Positions 4,675 to 6,027 of a DNA stretch of 6,027 nucleotides are shown piece by piece. This DNA comes from Acidobacteriota bacterium (GTDB lineage Bacteria > Acidobacteriota > Terriglobia > UBA7540 > JAPUME01): assembly GCA_027294185.1 (NCBI GenBank), contig JAPUME010000205.1, positions 1 through 6,027 on the forward strand, read 5' to 3'. Within the stretch, counting starts at the first letter, position 1; each line of letters starts with the position of its first letter. Below the pieces are notes generated by a model. It was not told where the DNA came from. It saw only the letters and a list, made by a program, of their open reading frames with translations, and ran no database searches. Both the position numbers and the translations under genes were made by a program.

Positions 4675-6000
4675 ATGAAAAACCATTACCGCTGGATGCC
4701 CCTGGCTCTGCTGGCATTTTCGATTGTGGCCGCCGCCTCGGACCCGCTGGCCACCCAGATCAAGAACCCCGATGAGAAGCTCCGGCAGGAAGCCGCAGAA
4801 CGCCTTGGAAAAACAGGGGGGAGGAGCGCCGTGCCGGTGCTCGCCGCCGCCCTTCGTGACCCCAGCGAAAAGGTCCGCCGCAAGGTCATCATCGCCCTCG
4901 ACCGCCTTCGGTACCCGGAAACCCTGGAACCTCTGCGGCAAGCGACTCAAGACCCGACTCCTGAGCTGGCACGATTGGCGATTCTGGCCCTGGTGAATCA
5001 CTCGACGGGCCGCGAGCTAAGCCTCGGCGTGACGGGAAGGCTCAAGACGCTGGGCAGCAGGGTCAAACGCGGCTTTGAGCCGGACGATACACGCATCGAT
5101 TCCGACGTGCGGGTGGACCCGCTGACGATCAAGGCGCTGGAGAATGTTTTGAAGCGAAAGCGCGGCTGGGAGGCCGAGCGGGCCGCCGCCTGGAGCCTGG
5201 GAGTCCTGCTGGCCCGGGCCGCCATACCGACGCTGGTCGATACGGCCCACTCACCCGACCCGGACCTGGCTCGGGAGGCGATGAATTCCTTGACAAAGAT
5301 TCTGGATCCCTCGGCAGGCCCGCCGCTCGTCGACCTGCTCGACTCGCCTTACGAAGACGTGCGCAAAGATGCGGCGGTCACGGTCGGCGTGTTGAGAACC
5401 CAGGAAGCGGTAGAACCGCTGGGGGACCTCTACAGGAGAGAACGTAGCAGGAAGGTGCGCGCGAAAGCCCTGGAGGGGTTAGCCTTCATCGGCGATGAAA
5501 CCTCGGCGACGATCTTCGAGGAGGCCCTGGGGAGCCGGAACGACGCGTTTCGAATCGCCGCTGCGGAAGGGTTCGCCCGCCTCGGGGACGCTCAGTATGC
5601 CGACGAACTCCGGCATGCCGTCGCCAATGAAAAGGACGGGAAGGCGCGGCTGGCGATGGCCTTTGCCCTGGCGGCGATGGGTGATTCCGATTATGTGCTC
5701 GACCTGGTGCAGCAGTTGGGCTCCGCCTTCCGCCGCAATATCGCGCGCGCCTATCTGATTGAGCTTTCCCGCGACGCCGATGCGCGCTTCCAGCTTTACC
5801 GGCACCTGAACTACCACGCCCCGGATGTACGCAAGAATCTCTGTCAGATTCTTATGTATCACGGCGATTCAGATACCATCAAGGCGCTCGAATACCTCAC
5901 CCGGGATAAAAATAACAACGTGGCGATCGAAGCCCTTCGCGCCACCCGAGTGATCCGTGCGCGCGAGATCGCCAAAGGGCAGACGCGGCAGGGGGGATAA
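4675..6000 (+). CDS. Exported HEAT-repeat (PBS-lyase HEAT-like) protein
   Basis: The product has 441 residues. It opens with a likely Sec signal peptide: a short basic start, a hydrophobic core at about 8-20, and AAA before Ser22 as a probable cleavage site. The rest is an array of roughly 11 HEAT-like repeats of about 30 residues, seen in recurring patterns such as DPSEKVRRKVIIALDRL (62-78), SPYEDVRKDAAVTVGVL (224-240) and SRNDAFRIAAAEGFARLG (287-304). A charged insert at about 111-146 (KRGFEPDDTRIDSD) interrupts the array after the third repeat. Such solenoids act as binding scaffolds; no catalytic residues are evident, and only one cysteine (Cys390) remains. The start ATG has AAGGAAGG upstream. 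The gene follows the SnoaL-like gene by 84 bases with no terminator seen, so it may share the radical SAM transcript. An envelope scaffold role is inferred from the signal peptide and the fold. Confidence 0.88.
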   Translation: MKNHYRWMPLALLAFSIVAAASDPLATQIKNPDEKLRQEAAERLGKTGGRSAVPVLAAALRDPSEKVRRKVIIALDRLRYPETLEPLRQATQDPTPELARLAILALVNHSTGRELSLGVTGRLKTLGSRVKRGFEPDDTRIDSDVRVDPLTIKALENVLKRKRGWEAERAAAWSLGVLLARAAIPTLVDTAHSPDPDLAREAMNSLTKILDPSAGPPLVDLLDSPYEDVRKDAAVTVGVLRTQEAVEPLGDLYRRERSRKVRAKALEGLAFIGDETSATIFEEALGSRNDAFRIAAAEGFARLGDAQYADELRHAVANEKDGKARLAMAFALAAMGDSDYVLDLVQQLGSAFRRNIARAYLIELSRDADARFQLYRHLNYHAPDVRKNLCQILMYHGDSDTIKALEYLTRDKNNNVAIEALRATRVIRAREIAKGQTRQGG

Positions 6001-6027
6001 GCCAATTCCATTGGTGAGGTTCGATTC

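Noticed and set aside
6002..6014. Small hairpin CCAAT-TCC-ATTGG just after the HEAT gene
   Set aside because: The stem has only five pairs, is AT-rich, and no T tract follows before the window ends, so a terminator cannot be supported.

Overview
The window looks like ordinary bacterial chromosome with high GC content. It carries seven complete protein genes, one gene fragment at the left edge, and no recognisable mobile element, CRISPR array, tRNA or rRNA. The ribosome-binding sites are classical: one is a nine-base match to the 16S rRNA tail. Two promoters fit the sigma-70 consensus. The divergent receiver-like protein and the general gene content recall Acidobacteriota or a similar soil or sediment lineage. 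That is an impression from protein style, not a marker-gene result.

Layout. The left edge (1-135) is the 3' end of a plus-strand gene that I do not recognise. Facing it, on the minus strand, are two genes probably read together from a promoter at 1639-1667. The first encodes a two-CBS-domain protein (1587 to 1135). The second encodes a Pnkp-type polynucleotide 5'-kinase domain with a long Pro/Ser/Ala-rich tail (953 to 144). The divergent intergenic region at 1588-1820 separates them from the plus-strand half. There a degenerate response-regulator receiver protein (1821-2213) is followed, after a 138-base leader holding two GC-rich hairpins, by a soluble 182-residue protein of unknown function (2352-2900).

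A strong promoter with a perfect TATAAT box (2961-2990) then starts a second plus-strand group: a radical SAM enzyme with a C-terminal cysteine set suggesting an auxiliary Fe-S cluster (3052-4122), a SnoaL/NTF2-like small protein (4159-4590), and an exported HEAT-repeat protein (4675-6000).

How the genes may work together. The CBS protein could sense adenosyl ligands, and the kinase is an RNA/DNA-end-type kinase, but no direct link between them is visible. The radical SAM, SnoaL-like and HEAT genes have short gaps and no visible terminator between them, so they may be one transcript. No precursor-peptide gene or other clear substrate was found near the radical SAM gene, so its chemistry cannot be assigned. 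I see no convincing new multi-gene system. The best leads are the structured leader at 2214-2351, the unassigned 182-residue protein behind the pseudo-receiver, and the uncharacterised radical SAM group.
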